Assembly: GCF_013340205.1 (NCBI RefSeq) | Contig: NZ_BJTG01000012.1 | Span: forward strand, 29,377 to 93,376 | From: Anaeromyxobacter diazotrophicus | GTDB taxonomy: Bacteria; Myxococcota; Myxococcia; Myxococcales; Anaeromyxobacteraceae | Length of the DNA: 64,000 nucleotides | Reading direction: 5' to 3' | In this document: positions 21,265-29,907 of the stretch, in pieces | Position numbering within the stretch: position 1 is the first letter of the stretch | Layout: each line of letters opens with the position of its first letter | Position numbers and translations under genes: made by a program | Notes under the pieces: model-generated | The model's input: only the letters and a program-made list of their open reading frames with translations | What the model was told of the DNA's origin: nothing | Database searches by the model: none

Positions 21265-23661
21265 ATGATCATGAGGATGTCGAAGCGCCTCGGTTCGTCG
21301 CTGGCGATCGCGATCGGACTCGCGGTGCTCATCGCGTGCGGCGGGAACCAGAGCACACCCACGACGCCGGGGGCGCCCGGCGGTCCATCGGTGAACCAGG
21401 GGACAGGCGGCGGAGGGGATCCGGGGGCGCCCCAGCAGCCCGGCGCGAGCGACACGCCGACCTCGCCTCCCACCACCTCCACCGATGCCGGAGCTCCGCC
21501 CGACGTGAGCGGGCCACCAACGCCGCCACCCCCGCCGCCGCCGCCGCCGCCGCCGACCGGACCGCGCGCGCTGCCGCCCGCGCCCCAGGGCTGGGCTCCC
21601 CCCGACGACGCCGCCGAGAGCCTGGCGCAGCTCGCCCACTTCTGGGCCGAGGAGCGCTTCGAGTGGAACGAGGACCGCAACCTCATCGAGCAGGTGCAGG
21701 AGCTCGATCACGAGCTGCTCGCCAAGGCGGACGTGGACGAGTGCTTCAACGGCGTCGGCCAGGCGAGCGGGGTCCCTGTCGACGGGCGCTGCGCGACGGG
21801 CACTCCGAAGCGGAACCAGTCGTACGTCTGGGGGCTCACGCGGACCGGACGTGACCTCTGGTTCGGGACGGCCGCCAACGTCGTGTGCCAGGTCGTGCTC
21901 GGCGTGCTCGCGCCCGATCCGAAGGCCTCGCTGCAGAACCAGTACTTCGTGTGCGAGGGCCAGAACAACGCCGCCGGGATGGGCGACTTCCGCCCGCCGC
22001 ACCTCTACCGGTACAACCTCGACTCGGGCACCCTCACCCTGCTCGACGCCGCGGACGGCACCGAGGCCGATCAGCTGCGCAAGGCGACCTTCGGGTTCCG
22101 CTCGGCAGGCGCGGCGGACGGCGTGGTGTTCCTGGCTGGCCCGGGCCTGCAGGGAGGCATCAACATGTTCGCCTTCGACGACGCGACCGGCGAGCTGCTC
22201 GGCGCGAAGAGCCTCCCCCAGTTCAGCGACATTCGCACCTGGGTGAACGTGCGGGGCGTGCTGTACGCGGGCGTCGGCAACACGCTGGACGCGCTGGGGA
22301 CGGACGCCACCGCCTCGGCCTGCCTCGCGAGCGCCGCCCCCTGCGATCCGCAGCCGGCGGGCTCGATCCTCCGCTGGAGGGGCAAGAAGTGCGAGCCCCA
22401 GACGCTGTTCGACTTCGAGGTCGTCGGCGTCATCGACAACGAGGCGGCGAACCTGGCCTTCCACGAGGGGCACCTGTTCGTCACCACCTGGCCGACATTC
22501 GGGGGCGACATCTCCAAGGTGCGCCCGGCCGGCCTCTTCATGAGCCCGTGGCTCGGCGCGGCCGGGCTCTCCGTGTCCGACGTCGGCTGCTGGCGAGAGA
22601 TCTGGTCAGTCGCCGAGTACGACCCCGACCCCATCGCCCGGCTCAGCACCGGCGGAGGCGCCATCGCCTCCTTCGGCGGCAAGCTCTACTGGGGCACGAT
22701 GAGCGTCCCGTTCCTGGCGACCACCATCGCCGCCCAGCTGCAGCAGGCCGGGAAGCTCGATCTCGACGCGAACCAGGACGGCAAGATCGACGCGGACGAG
22801 CAGCTCGCCCTGGCGCTCGGCAGCCACCGCTCGGTGGCGGTGTTCGCGCTCGTGGGCGACCCGGACGCGTCGCCGTTCACCCCGGGTTCGGATTGGCCGA
22901 CCCGGTGGATCGAGCTCGTGTTCGGCGAGCGGTACCTGCCGCGTTACGACGCGGAGCGCCGCATGTACACCGTCGTCGCAGACGAGGCGCATCAGAACGT
23001 CGCCGGCCTCATGCCGGAGTGCGGCTCCTCCGGGTTCGGCAACTTCTTCAACGCGTACGTGTGGAGCATGACCGTCTACCGGGACGCGCTCTACATCGGG
23101 ACGTTCGACTGGGTGCAGGTCGCGCGCGGGACCCTGGAAGGCCTCCTCGGGATCGACCCCAACGTGCCGCCACCGCCTGACTGGGGCACCGACGGGGAGG
23201 TGCAGTGCATCAGCTACGACGGCGAGGCCTGCGAGGAGTCCCTCAAGGGAAGCTACCAGCTCACGCTCGAGCAGCTCGGGGAGCGACTGCCGCGCGACGG
23301 CGCCGATCTCGTCCGCATCGGATGCGACGGCAACGTCGCGGCCGAGACCTTGACCGGGCTGGGAAACGACACCAACTACGGCATCCGCAACATGGTGACG
23401 GACGGAGCCGCGCTCTACGTCGGCACCGCCAACGCCATGAACATCCACCCCAGCGGCGGATGGGAGCTCCTCCAGTTGACGCCACGGCACACCTGCGCCG
23501 AGCCTCGGCCCCCGCAGATCGAGCTGGAGCAGGTGCAGGCCACGCTGGACGAGCTGCTCAGCTCGCCCGAGGTGCTCGCGTGGGCCCACACCATGATCGG
23601 CGAGCTCGCCTCGCGGGCGGCGTCGCCGCCACCGCAGGCCGCGCCGCCGACGTCGCCGTAG
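21265..23661 (+). CDS. Large Pro-rich lipoprotein, probable surface beta-propeller
   Basis: 798 residues if the ATG at 21265 is used; ATGs at 21271 and 21277 are equally possible and sit better behind the GGCGGGGGG site. The lipobox LIACGG gives a lipid-anchored Cys. Residues about 30-115 are a Thr/Pro/Gly linker with a run of about 11 prolines. The rest is globular, with repeated Tyr/Trp-Gly segments (SYVWGLTRTGRDLWFGTA, GVLYAGVGNT, KLYWGTMSV, ALYIGTFDW, ALYVGTANA) that look like blades of a beta-propeller. An EF-hand-like loop DLDANQDGKIDADE lies near the middle. Probably an exported calcium-binding surface protein; no homologue recognised. Genes on both sides point toward it or away. Confidence 0.7.
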   Translation: MIMRMSKRLGSSLAIAIGLAVLIACGGNQSTPTTPGAPGGPSVNQGTGGGGDPGAPQQPGASDTPTSPPTTSTDAGAPPDVSGPPTPPPPPPPPPPPTGPRALPPAPQGWAPPDDAAESLAQLAHFWAEERFEWNEDRNLIEQVQELDHELLAKADVDECFNGVGQASGVPVDGRCATGTPKRNQSYVWGLTRTGRDLWFGTAANVVCQVVLGVLAPDPKASLQNQYFVCEGQNNAAGMGDFRPPHLYRYNLDSGTLTLLDAADGTEADQLRKATFGFRSAGAADGVVFLAGPGLQGGINMFAFDDATGELLGAKSLPQFSDIRTWVNVRGVLYAGVGNTLDALGTDATASACLASAAPCDPQPAGSILRWRGKKCEPQTLFDFEVVGVIDNEAANLAFHEGHLFVTTWPTFGGDISKVRPAGLFMSPWLGAAGLSVSDVGCWREIWSVAEYDPDPIARLSTGGGAIASFGGKLYWGTMSVPFLATTIAAQLQQAGKLDLDANQDGKIDADEQLALALGSHRSVAVFALVGDPDASPFTPGSDWPTRWIELVFGERYLPRYDAERRMYTVVADEAHQNVAGLMPECGSSGFGNFFNAYVWSMTVYRDALYIGTFDWVQVARGTLEGLLGIDPNVPPPPDWGTDGEVQCISYDGEACEESLKGSYQLTLEQLGERLPRDGADLVRIGCDGNVAAETLTGLGNDTNYGIRNMVTDGAALYVGTANAMNIHPSGGWELLQLTPRHTCAEPRPPQIELEQVQATLDELLSSPEVLAWAHTMIGELASRAASPPPQAAPPTSP

Positions 23662-23708
23662 CGGCGGGCCGGTCAGGCGGGTCGGCGGGCGCCACGCCCG
23701 CCGTCGCA

Positions 23709-23743
23709 CGCGCCGCGCCCCGCCGGTCCGGGGGCGCGGCGCG
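23709..23743. terminator. Perfect 13-bp hairpin between convergent genes
   Basis: CGCGCCGCGCCCC, a 9-nt loop, GGGGCGCGGCGCG: a perfect 13-bp GC-only stem in the 85-bp gap between the lipoprotein and miaB stops. No T-run follows on either strand, but position and strength argue for a bidirectional terminator or 3'-end stabiliser. Confidence 0.6.
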
Positions 23744-23746
23744 CTC

Positions 23747-25072
23747 TCACGCGGGGAGCTCGCCGCTCAGCGAGTTCGCGTGCGCCCTCGTCACCCGGAC
23801 CCGCAGCACCGCCCCCGCCGGCGCGCGCAGCTCGTCCGCGTCGAGGTGGACCACGCGGTTCTCCGGCGTCCGCCCGAAGCGGCGGCCCTCCTCGCCCTCC
23901 AGCGCGCCCTCGACCAGCACCTCGACCGTGCGCCCGAGCTGGCCCGCCATGACCTCGGAGGCGATGCGCCGCTGGACCGCCTGGAGCGCCTCGAGGCGCG
24001 GCACCGCCACCTCGCGCGGCACCTCCTGCCACTCGGGCGCCGAGCCGAGCCGCCGGGCGGCGCCGGTGTGCGGGCGCGGGCTGTAGACGAAGGAGAAGGA
24101 GTTGTCGAAGCGCGCCCGCTCCAGCAGCGCCAGCGACCGCCGGAAGTCCTCGTCCGACTCGCCGGGGAAGCCGACGATGAAGTCGGTGGTGATCGCGATC
24201 CCCGGCCGCGCCGCGCGCAGGAGCTCGAAGCGGCCCAGGTACTCCTCCACCGTGTAGTCGCGCCGCATGCGCGCCAGCACCGGGTCGGAGCCCGACTGCA
24301 CCGGCAGGTGGAAGTGCGGCATCACCTTCGGCTCGTCGCGGAACGCCTCCACCAGCGCGTCGGAGAGGTCGTGGGGGTGGCTGGTCGTGAAGCGCACGCG
24401 GGCCAGGTCCGGCACCGCGGCCACCCGCCGGAGGAGCGCGGCGAAGTCGCAGCCCCCGGCGTACGAGTTCACGTTCTGCCCGATGAGCGTCACCTCGCGC
24501 ACGCCCACCGCGGCCAGCGCGGCGCACTCCGCCACGATCTCCGGGTAGGGCCGCGAGATCTCGCGCCCCCGCGTGTGCGGCACGATGCAGAAGGAGCAGA
24601 CGTTGTCGCAGCCCTTCATGGCGGTGACGAACGCCGTCGCGCGGCCGCGCGCCGCCTCGGGGTCGGCGCCGGGGAAGACGTACTCCTCCGAGGCCATCCA
24701 GCCCGTCTCCGCGAACCGCTCGCGGGCGGCGCGCTCGATCATCTCGGGGAGCCGGGCCAGGTTGTCGGGCCCGAAGACGAAGTCGAGGTACGGGACGCGC
24801 GCCAGCAGGCGGTCCTTCTCCTGCTGCGCGACGCAGCCGCCCACCGCCAGCAGCGTGCCGCGGCGCGCCTTGTGCGCGCGGTAGCGGCCCAGCGCCGAGA
24901 GGAGCTTCTGCTCCGCCTTCTCGCGGACGGCGCAGGTGTTGACGAGGATGAGGTCCGCGTCCTCCGGGTGGGCGGTGGCGGCGAAGGCGTGCCGCCCGAG
25001 CAGCTCGACCATGCGGGAGCTGTCGGCCTCGTTCATCTGGCAGCCGAAGGTGTGGACGAAGACCTTGCGCAT
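23747..25072 (-). CDS. miaB: tRNA-2-methylthio-N6-isopentenyladenosine synthase
   Basis: 441-residue radical-SAM methylthiotransferase that adds the 2-methylthio group to i6A37 of tRNAs. Domains in order: UPF0004 with Cys11, Cys47 and Cys80 (auxiliary 4Fe-4S cluster), radical-SAM core with Cys155, Cys159 and Cys162 in KGCDNVCSFCIVPHTRG, and a C-terminal TRAM domain ending LRVRVTRAHANSLSGEL. The sequence after the SAM cluster (GREISRPY) favours MiaB over RimO or MtaB. No Shine-Dalgarno sequence is present and the promoter lies 10 nt before the ATG. Confidence 0.95.
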   Translation of the reverse strand: MRKVFVHTFGCQMNEADSSRMVELLGRHAFAATAHPEDADLILVNTCAVREKAEQKLLSALGRYRAHKARRGTLLAVGGCVAQQEKDRLLARVPYLDFVFGPDNLARLPEMIERAARERFAETGWMASEEYVFPGADPEAARGRATAFVTAMKGCDNVCSFCIVPHTRGREISRPYPEIVAECAALAAVGVREVTLIGQNVNSYAGGCDFAALLRRVAAVPDLARVRFTTSHPHDLSDALVEAFRDEPKVMPHFHLPVQSGSDPVLARMRRDYTVEEYLGRFELLRAARPGIAITTDFIVGFPGESDEDFRRSLALLERARFDNSFSFVYSPRPHTGAARRLGSAPEWQEVPREVAVPRLEALQAVQRRIASEVMAGQLGRTVEVLVEGALEGEEGRRFGRTPENRVVHLDADELRAPAGAVLRVRVTRAHANSLSGELPA

Positions 25073-25082
25073 CGGGCCGAGG

Positions 25083-25112
25083 AAACTAGGTGGGAGGCCC
25101 GGCGCGAGTCAA
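25083..25112 (-). promoter_or_regulatory. Promoter of miaB
   Basis: TTGACT (25112-25107), an 18-bp spacer and TAGTTT (25088-25083) on the minus strand. The -35 overlaps the stop codon of the upstream oxidase gene, and the predicted leader is about 4 nt. Confidence 0.45.
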
Positions 25113-25582
25113 TCGGAACGGCCGAGCGAGGCCAGATCGCCCGGCGAGACGTCGCGGGCGCGGGCGAAGCCCGCCACCAGGCGCCCGGCGCGGACGCGCA
25201 GCGCGTAGAGCCCGAAGTCGGCGAGCTCGAAGGTCCTCGCGGCGTCGGGGAAGCGGGCGAGGAAGCGCGCCTTCGCCGCCTCGTGCTCGGGCGTGCCCTC
25301 CGCGAGCCGGCGCACCTCGCCGGAGAGCGTCACCCGCCCGACCTGGAGCGGGTCTCCGGCCGGGTCGTCCGGCAGGTGGAGCAGCGCCGACCACGGCGCG
25401 CCGTCTCCGAGCCCCCTCGTGTGCCGCGCCAGCCCCGAGGCGTGGACGAGGAGCGCCTGGAGGTCGCCGGAGAGGGCGAAGGGCAGGAGCCCGACGTAGG
25501 GCGCTCCGTCCACCAGCACCCCCAGGGAGAGCACCCGCTGATCGAGGAGCTGCCGCAGGAGGCTGGCGTCGTCGGAGTTCAT
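25109..25582 (-). CDS. Pyridoxamine 5'-phosphate oxidase-like flavin-binding protein
   Basis: 157 residues of the split-barrel FMN-binding fold: LLRQLLDQRVLSLGVLVDGAPYVGLLPFA, ALLVHASGLARHTRGL, GRVTLSGEVRRL, and a C-terminal LADFGLYALRVRAGRLVAGFARA. The pattern resembles the HugZ/PPOX group without the extra heme-iron domain. It probably binds FMN or heme; substrate unknown. It is the gene after the CoxE-like VWA gene (gap about 40 bp) and before miaB, all on the minus strand. Confidence 0.8.
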   Translation of the reverse strand: MNSDDASLLRQLLDQRVLSLGVLVDGAPYVGLLPFALSGDLQALLVHASGLARHTRGLGDGAPWSALLHLPDDPAGDPLQVGRVTLSGEVRRLAEGTPEHEAAKARFLARFPDAARTFELADFGLYALRVRAGRLVAGFARARDVSPGDLASLGRSD

Positions 25583-25622
25583 GAGGGAGTTGTAACCAGC
25601 CCCATCCCCCTCGCCCGCGCCC

Positions 25623-27035
25623 TCACCGCCTCCCCGCGCTCCTCGGCACCAGCGCCTCCGCCAGCCCCTCCAGGTCCGCCAGCGTGGTCACCGTCGCCAC
25701 CCGCTCCACCTTCGCGGCGTACAGCGGCATCTCGCTGTCCCCCTGCCCCCACGCCCAGCGCTCCTCGGGGCAGATCCACACCACGCGCCGCGCGCGACGG
25801 CGCAGCGCCTCCAGCACCCAGGCCTGCGGCGGGTGGTAGTTCGTGCGCCCGTCGCCGATCACGAGCACGGTGGTGCGGCGGGTCACGGCGGCGAGGTGCC
25901 GCGCGTGGAAGGCCGTCAGCGCCCGCCCGTAGTTGGAGTTCCCGGCCAGGCTCACCACCTGGCCGGCGGTGGCGAGGTCGGCGGCGCGCGCCACGTCGGG
26001 CTCGCGCCGGAACGCCTCCGTCACCTCCCCGACGTCCGAGACGAACACGAAGCTGCGGACGCGCGTGAAGAGCGCCTGCAGCGTGTAGACGAAGACGAGC
26101 ATGAGCCGCGAGACGTGGCGGACGGAGTCGGACACGTCGCACAGCACCACCACGTCCGGCCGCTCGGGCCGCCGGCGCCGGAAGGCGAGCCGCGCCGGGA
26201 GGCCGCCGAGCGCCAGGTTCTTGCGCAAGGTCCGGCGCAGGTGCAGCGCGCCGCGCCGGGCGCGCGCGCGGGAGGCGAGCCGCGCCTGGAGCCGCTCCGC
26301 CAGCCGCCGCACCGCCTCCTCGGCGCGGGCGAGCTCCTCCCGCGAGAGCGCGGCCAGGCCCGCGGGCGCGAGCGCGCGCTGCCGCCGCCCCGCCGCCCGC
26401 GCCCGGAGCTCCAGCTCCGCGTAGCGGCGCGCCGCCTGCTCCAGCGCGTCGAGGAGCTCCCGCAGCCGCCCGGACACGAGCTCGAGCGCGCGCGGGGAGA
26501 GCCCGCGGGCGCGCAGGGCCTCCGGCAGCCCGGTCAGCTCCCGGCCCGCGTCCGGCCCCCCCGCCGCCGCGAACAGGCGCCGCGCGTAGAAGCCGAGCTG
26601 GGCCGAGGTGACGAGCGCGGCGAAGTCGACCTGGCGCGCCGCCCCCTCGAACAGCCGCGCCGCCGCGCCGCGCTCGCCGGTGAGGGCCGCCCGCGCCAGC
26701 GGCGACAGGCCCGGCCCGAGCTCCTGCAGCGCCAGCGCCGCCGCCCGCAGCTCCTCTCCCGAGAGCGCCCCCTCCGGCAGCCCCTCGAGGAGCCCGCGCC
26801 CCAGGCCGTCGAGGAGCCGGCCCAGGCCGGAGAAGTACAGCTCGAAGAGCGCGTCGAAGACCGGCGCGTCGGCGGCGCGCTTCACGAGCGTCACCCGCAG
26901 CGCCGCCCGGAGCGCCTCGCGCTCCTCCACGCCCAGCAAGGCGGCCGCGCGCGCGGCGTCGGCCACCTCGGCCGGCGACACCCGCACGCCGTTCTGGCGC
27001 AGCAGCCGCGCGAACTCGACGAGGCGCGCCTCCAC
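25623..27035 (-). CDS. CoxE-like VWA domain protein
   Basis: 470 residues. The N-terminal half is helical and rich in Ala, Leu and Arg (residues 1-270). The C-terminal half is a VWA domain of the CoxE/DUF58-related kind, with MIDAS in VVVLCDVSDSVRHVSR, the central AGNSNYGRALTAF and the Asp of LVIGDGRTNY. Such proteins usually work with a MoxR-type AAA ATPase as a chaperone pair for metallo-enzyme assembly; no MoxR gene is in the window. The gene is divergent from the double ABC ATPase, with only 23 bp between starts. Confidence 0.82.
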   Translation of the reverse strand: MEARLVEFARLLRQNGVRVSPAEVADAARAAALLGVEEREALRAALRVTLVKRAADAPVFDALFELYFSGLGRLLDGLGRGLLEGLPEGALSGEELRAAALALQELGPGLSPLARAALTGERGAAARLFEGAARQVDFAALVTSAQLGFYARRLFAAAGGPDAGRELTGLPEALRARGLSPRALELVSGRLRELLDALEQAARRYAELELRARAAGRRQRALAPAGLAALSREELARAEEAVRRLAERLQARLASRARARRGALHLRRTLRKNLALGGLPARLAFRRRRPERPDVVVLCDVSDSVRHVSRLMLVFVYTLQALFTRVRSFVFVSDVGEVTEAFRREPDVARAADLATAGQVVSLAGNSNYGRALTAFHARHLAAVTRRTTVLVIGDGRTNYHPPQAWVLEALRRRARRVVWICPEERWAWGQGDSEMPLYAAKVERVATVTTLADLEGLAEALVPRSAGRR

Positions 27036-27058
27036 GGGGCGACTATAGTTCCCGCCGC

Positions 27059-28639
27059 GTGACCGCGCCCCTCGTCGAGCTGTGCGACGTCGACGTCCGC
27101 CTCGGCGGCCGCGACGTGCTGACCGGCCTCTCGCTCGCGCTCCGCGAGGGCGAGTCGTGGGGGCTCGTCGGCGCGAACGGCTCGGGCAAGTCCACCCTGC
27201 TGCGGCTGCTCCGGGGCGAGCTGTGGCCGGCCCACGGCCGCGGCCGCCGCGTCTTCCACCTGGCGGGCGCGCCCGAGGAGAGCCCCATCGGCGTCCGCGA
27301 GCGGATCGGCCTCGTCTCGCCCGAGCTGCAGCAGGAGTACGTGCGGCGGGACTGGGCGCTGCCGGCGGAGGCGGTGGTCCGCAGCGGCTTCACCGACAGC
27401 GTCTACCCTCCCGAGGCGGCGACGCCGGCTCAGGCGGCGCGGGTGGAGGAGACGCTGGCGGCGCTGGGGGCGGCGCCGCTCGCCCGCCGCTCCATCCTCG
27501 AGCTGAGCTCCGGCGAGGCGCGCCGGGTCCTCCTCGCCCGCGCGCTGGTGGGGCGGCCGCGGCTCCTCTTCCTCGACGAGCCCTGCCACGGGCTCGACGC
27601 CGCGGCGCGGGCGGGGTTCCTCGCGCTCGTCTCGGCGGTGGCGCGCGGCGGCACGCCGGTGGTGGTCGCGACCCACCGGCGCGACGAGCTGGTCCCGGAG
27701 ATCACCCGGGTGGCGGTGCTGCACGGGGGGAAGATCCTGGCGCAGGGGGGGCGGGAGGAGGTGCTCGGGCGGCACCGGGGGGGGCCGGCGGCCTCGACCG
27801 CGACCGCGACCGCGACCGCGAACCCGACCGCGAACCCGACCGCGACCTCGACCTCGACCCCGACCGCGAACCCGACTGCGACCGCGAACCCGACGCCGGC
27901 GGCCGGCCCGGCGACCGCGGGGCCCCCCTCGAGCTCGATCCTCCTCTCCATCTCCCACGCCGACGTGAACGTCGAGGGGCGGCCGGCGCTGCGGGATCTC
28001 TCCTGGACGGTGCGGCGGGGCGAGAGCTGGGCCGTGGTGGGGCCGAACGGCGCCGGGAAGTCCACCCTGCTGCGCCTCGTGGTGGGCGACGAGCAGGCGA
28101 TGCCGGGCGGGCGGGTGGCGCGGCTCGACCTGGGCGAGCGCGCCAGCGTCTTCGAGGTGAAGGCGCGGGTGGGCTTCGTGTCGCCCGACCTGCAGGCGCG
28201 CCACCGCGGCGACGTGCTGGCCGAGGAGGTCGTGGCCTCCGGCTTCACCGCCAGCATCGGCGCGGTCGAGCCCGCCACCGAGGCGCAGCGCGCCGCCGCC
28301 TCCCGCGCCATGGAGCGCCTGCGGGTGGCGCACCTCGCCGGCCGGCGCATCCACGGCCTCTCCTTCGGGGAGCTGCGGCGGCTGCTCCTGGCGCGCGCGC
28401 TGGTGGCCGGGCCCGAGCTGCTCGTGCTCGACGAGCCGTGCGACGGCCTCGACCCCGAGGCGCGCGCGGCGCTGCTGGACGACGTCGAGCGCCTCGCCCG
28501 GTCCGGCACGCCGCTCGTGCTCGTCACCCACCACGCGGAGGACCTCGTGGCCGCCCTCGACCACGTCCTCGAGCTCGCCGCCGGGCGGGCCGTCTACCAG
28601 GGCCCGCGCGCCGGCTGGCGCGCCGGAGGGAGCGCGTGA
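27059..28639 (+). CDS. Double ABC ATPase, ModF/PhrA-like, with hexamer-repeat linker
   Basis: 526 residues with two ABC domains on one chain and no membrane part. Domain 1 has GANGSGKSTLLRLL, signature LSSGEARRVLLARAL and Walker B LLFLDEPCHGLD. Domain 2 has GPNGAGKSTLLRLV, signature LSFGELRRLLLARAL and LLVLDEPCDGLD. The closest named relative is ModF, an ATPase found by molybdate transport loci, but no molybdate genes are near. Residues about 245-285 form a Thr-Ala/Asn-Pro linker coded by 17 hexamers (27794-27895). The GTG start has a TATAGT box at 27044-27049, 9 nt upstream, and no Shine-Dalgarno sequence. Its stop overlaps the M48 gene start. Confidence 0.85.
   Translation: MTAPLVELCDVDVRLGGRDVLTGLSLALREGESWGLVGANGSGKSTLLRLLRGELWPAHGRGRRVFHLAGAPEESPIGVRERIGLVSPELQQEYVRRDWALPAEAVVRSGFTDSVYPPEAATPAQAARVEETLAALGAAPLARRSILELSSGEARRVLLARALVGRPRLLFLDEPCHGLDAAARAGFLALVSAVARGGTPVVVATHRRDELVPEITRVAVLHGGKILAQGGREEVLGRHRGGPAASTATATATANPTANPTATSTSTPTANPTATANPTPAAGPATAGPPSSSILLSISHADVNVEGRPALRDLSWTVRRGESWAVVGPNGAGKSTLLRLVVGDEQAMPGGRVARLDLGERASVFEVKARVGFVSPDLQARHRGDVLAEEVVASGFTASIGAVEPATEAQRAAASRAMERLRVAHLAGRRIHGLSFGELRRLLLARALVAGPELLVLDEPCDGLDPEARAALLDDVERLARSGTPLVLVTHHAEDLVAALDHVLELAAGRAVYQGPRAGWRAGGSA
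27794..27895 (+). repeat. Hexanucleotide array (NCGANN, mostly GCGACC/TCGACC), 17 units
   Basis: Seventeen consecutive 6-bp units, for example TCGACC, GCGACC, GCGAAC, CCGACC, all inside the linker between the two ABC domains. The frame is kept, coding Thr-Ala, Thr-Ser and Asn-Pro dipeptides. The same GCGACC/TCGACC unit recurs in the uracil-DNA glycosylase gene at 42082-42147. Confidence 0.9.
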
Positions 28640-29907
28640 CCCAGCTCGTGACCGGCCTCTTCCTCGCCTTCTTCCTGGCGCAGCTCGCCGTCGAGAGCGG
28701 GCTCGCGCTCGCCAACCTCCGCCACGTCGCGCGCGCCGGCGACGCGGTGCCGCCGCCGCTCGCCGGGCGGCTCGACCCGGACACCGCCCGCCGCAGCCGC
28801 GCCTACACGCTGGCGCGCGGCCGCTTCGGCCTCGCCCAGGCCGCCTGGGGCACCGCCGTCACGCTCGCCCTGCTCTTCTCCGGCGTCCTGCCCGCGCTCG
28901 ACGCGTGGCTCGCCGGTCGCGGCCTCGGCGGCGCGCACCGCTTCGCCGCCTTCCTGGCGGCGCTCGCGGCCGCCACCGCGCTCCTCGACCTGCCCTTCTC
29001 GCTCTACTCCACCTTCGCGCTCGAGCAGCGCTTCGGCTTCAACCGCGCCACGCCCGCGCTCTGGCTGAAGGACCGGCTGAAGGGGCTCCTGCTCGCGGCG
29101 GCCCTGGGGCTCCCGCTCCTCTACGCGACCTACGGCTTCTTCGCCCTCACCGGGCGCGCCTGGTGGCTGTGGCTGTTCGCGTTCCTGGCGGCGGTCCAGA
29201 TCGCGCTCGTCTGGCTCTACCCCACCCTCATCGCGCCGCTCTTCAACCGCTTCGCCCCGCTGCCGGAGGGCCCGCTGCGCGCGCGGCTGGAGGAGATGGC
29301 CCGCCAGGCCGGCTTCGCCACCCGCGGCCTCTACGTCATGGACGCCTCGCGCCGCTCCGGCCACTCCAACGCCTACTTCACCGGCTTCTTCCGGCCGCGC
29401 ATCGTGCTCTTCGACACGCTGGTGGCGCAGATGACGGTGGACGAGACCGCGGCGGTGCTCGCCCACGAGATCGGCCACTACCAGGCGCGCCACGTCCACC
29501 GGCGGCTCGCGCTCGGGCTCGGGGTCCAGCTCGCCTCGCTGGCGGCGCTGGCCTGGCTCGTGCGCTGGCCGCCGCTCTTCCAGGCGTTCGGCTTCGCGGC
29601 GCCCTCGCTGGAGGCGGCGGTGGCCCTCGCCTCGCTCGGCGGCGGCGCCTTCACCTTCTTCCTCGCGCCGCTCTCGAGCTTCGTGTCGCGCCGGCACGAG
29701 TACGAGGCCGACCGGCGCTCGGTCGCCCTGGCGCGGGCGCCGGCGGCGCTCGCCTCGGCGCTCGTCAAGCTGAACCGGGAGAACCTCTCGAACCTGCACC
29801 CGCACCCCTGGTACAGCGCCTGGCACTACAGCCACCCCACCCTGCTGGAGCGGCTGGCCGCGCTGGAGGCGCTGCCCGCCCCCGCTCAGGAGCGCGCCGG
29901 CGCGTAG
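28636..29907 (+). CDS. M48-family membrane metalloprotease (CAAX protease 1/Ste24-like)
   Basis: 423 residues with an N-terminal multi-helix membrane region (about residues 1-200). The zinc site is HEIGH at 277-281 and the third ligand is in RHEYEAD near 354-359. The SGHSNAYFTGF motif and the FNRFAPLP segment are characteristic of Ste24-type CAAX proteases rather than HtpX. In bacteria such proteins are thought to act in membrane-protein quality control. The GTG start overlaps the ABC gene stop (GTGA), so the two are translationally coupled. The 3' end overlaps the convergent acyl-CoA ligase by 22 bp. Confidence 0.9.
   Translation: MTQLVTGLFLAFFLAQLAVESGLALANLRHVARAGDAVPPPLAGRLDPDTARRSRAYTLARGRFGLAQAAWGTAVTLALLFSGVLPALDAWLAGRGLGGAHRFAAFLAALAAATALLDLPFSLYSTFALEQRFGFNRATPALWLKDRLKGLLLAAALGLPLLYATYGFFALTGRAWWLWLFAFLAAVQIALVWLYPTLIAPLFNRFAPLPEGPLRARLEEMARQAGFATRGLYVMDASRRSGHSNAYFTGFFRPRIVLFDTLVAQMTVDETAAVLAHEIGHYQARHVHRRLALGLGVQLASLAALAWLVRWPPLFQAFGFAAPSLEAAVALASLGGGAFTFFLAPLSSFVSRRHEYEADRRSVALARAPAALASALVKLNRENLSNLHPHPWYSAWHYSHPTLLERLAALEALPAPAQERAGA

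Noticed and set aside
27794..27895. Tandem repeats as CRISPR
   Set aside because: 6-bp contiguous units without spacers, in a coding frame, no cas genes in the window.
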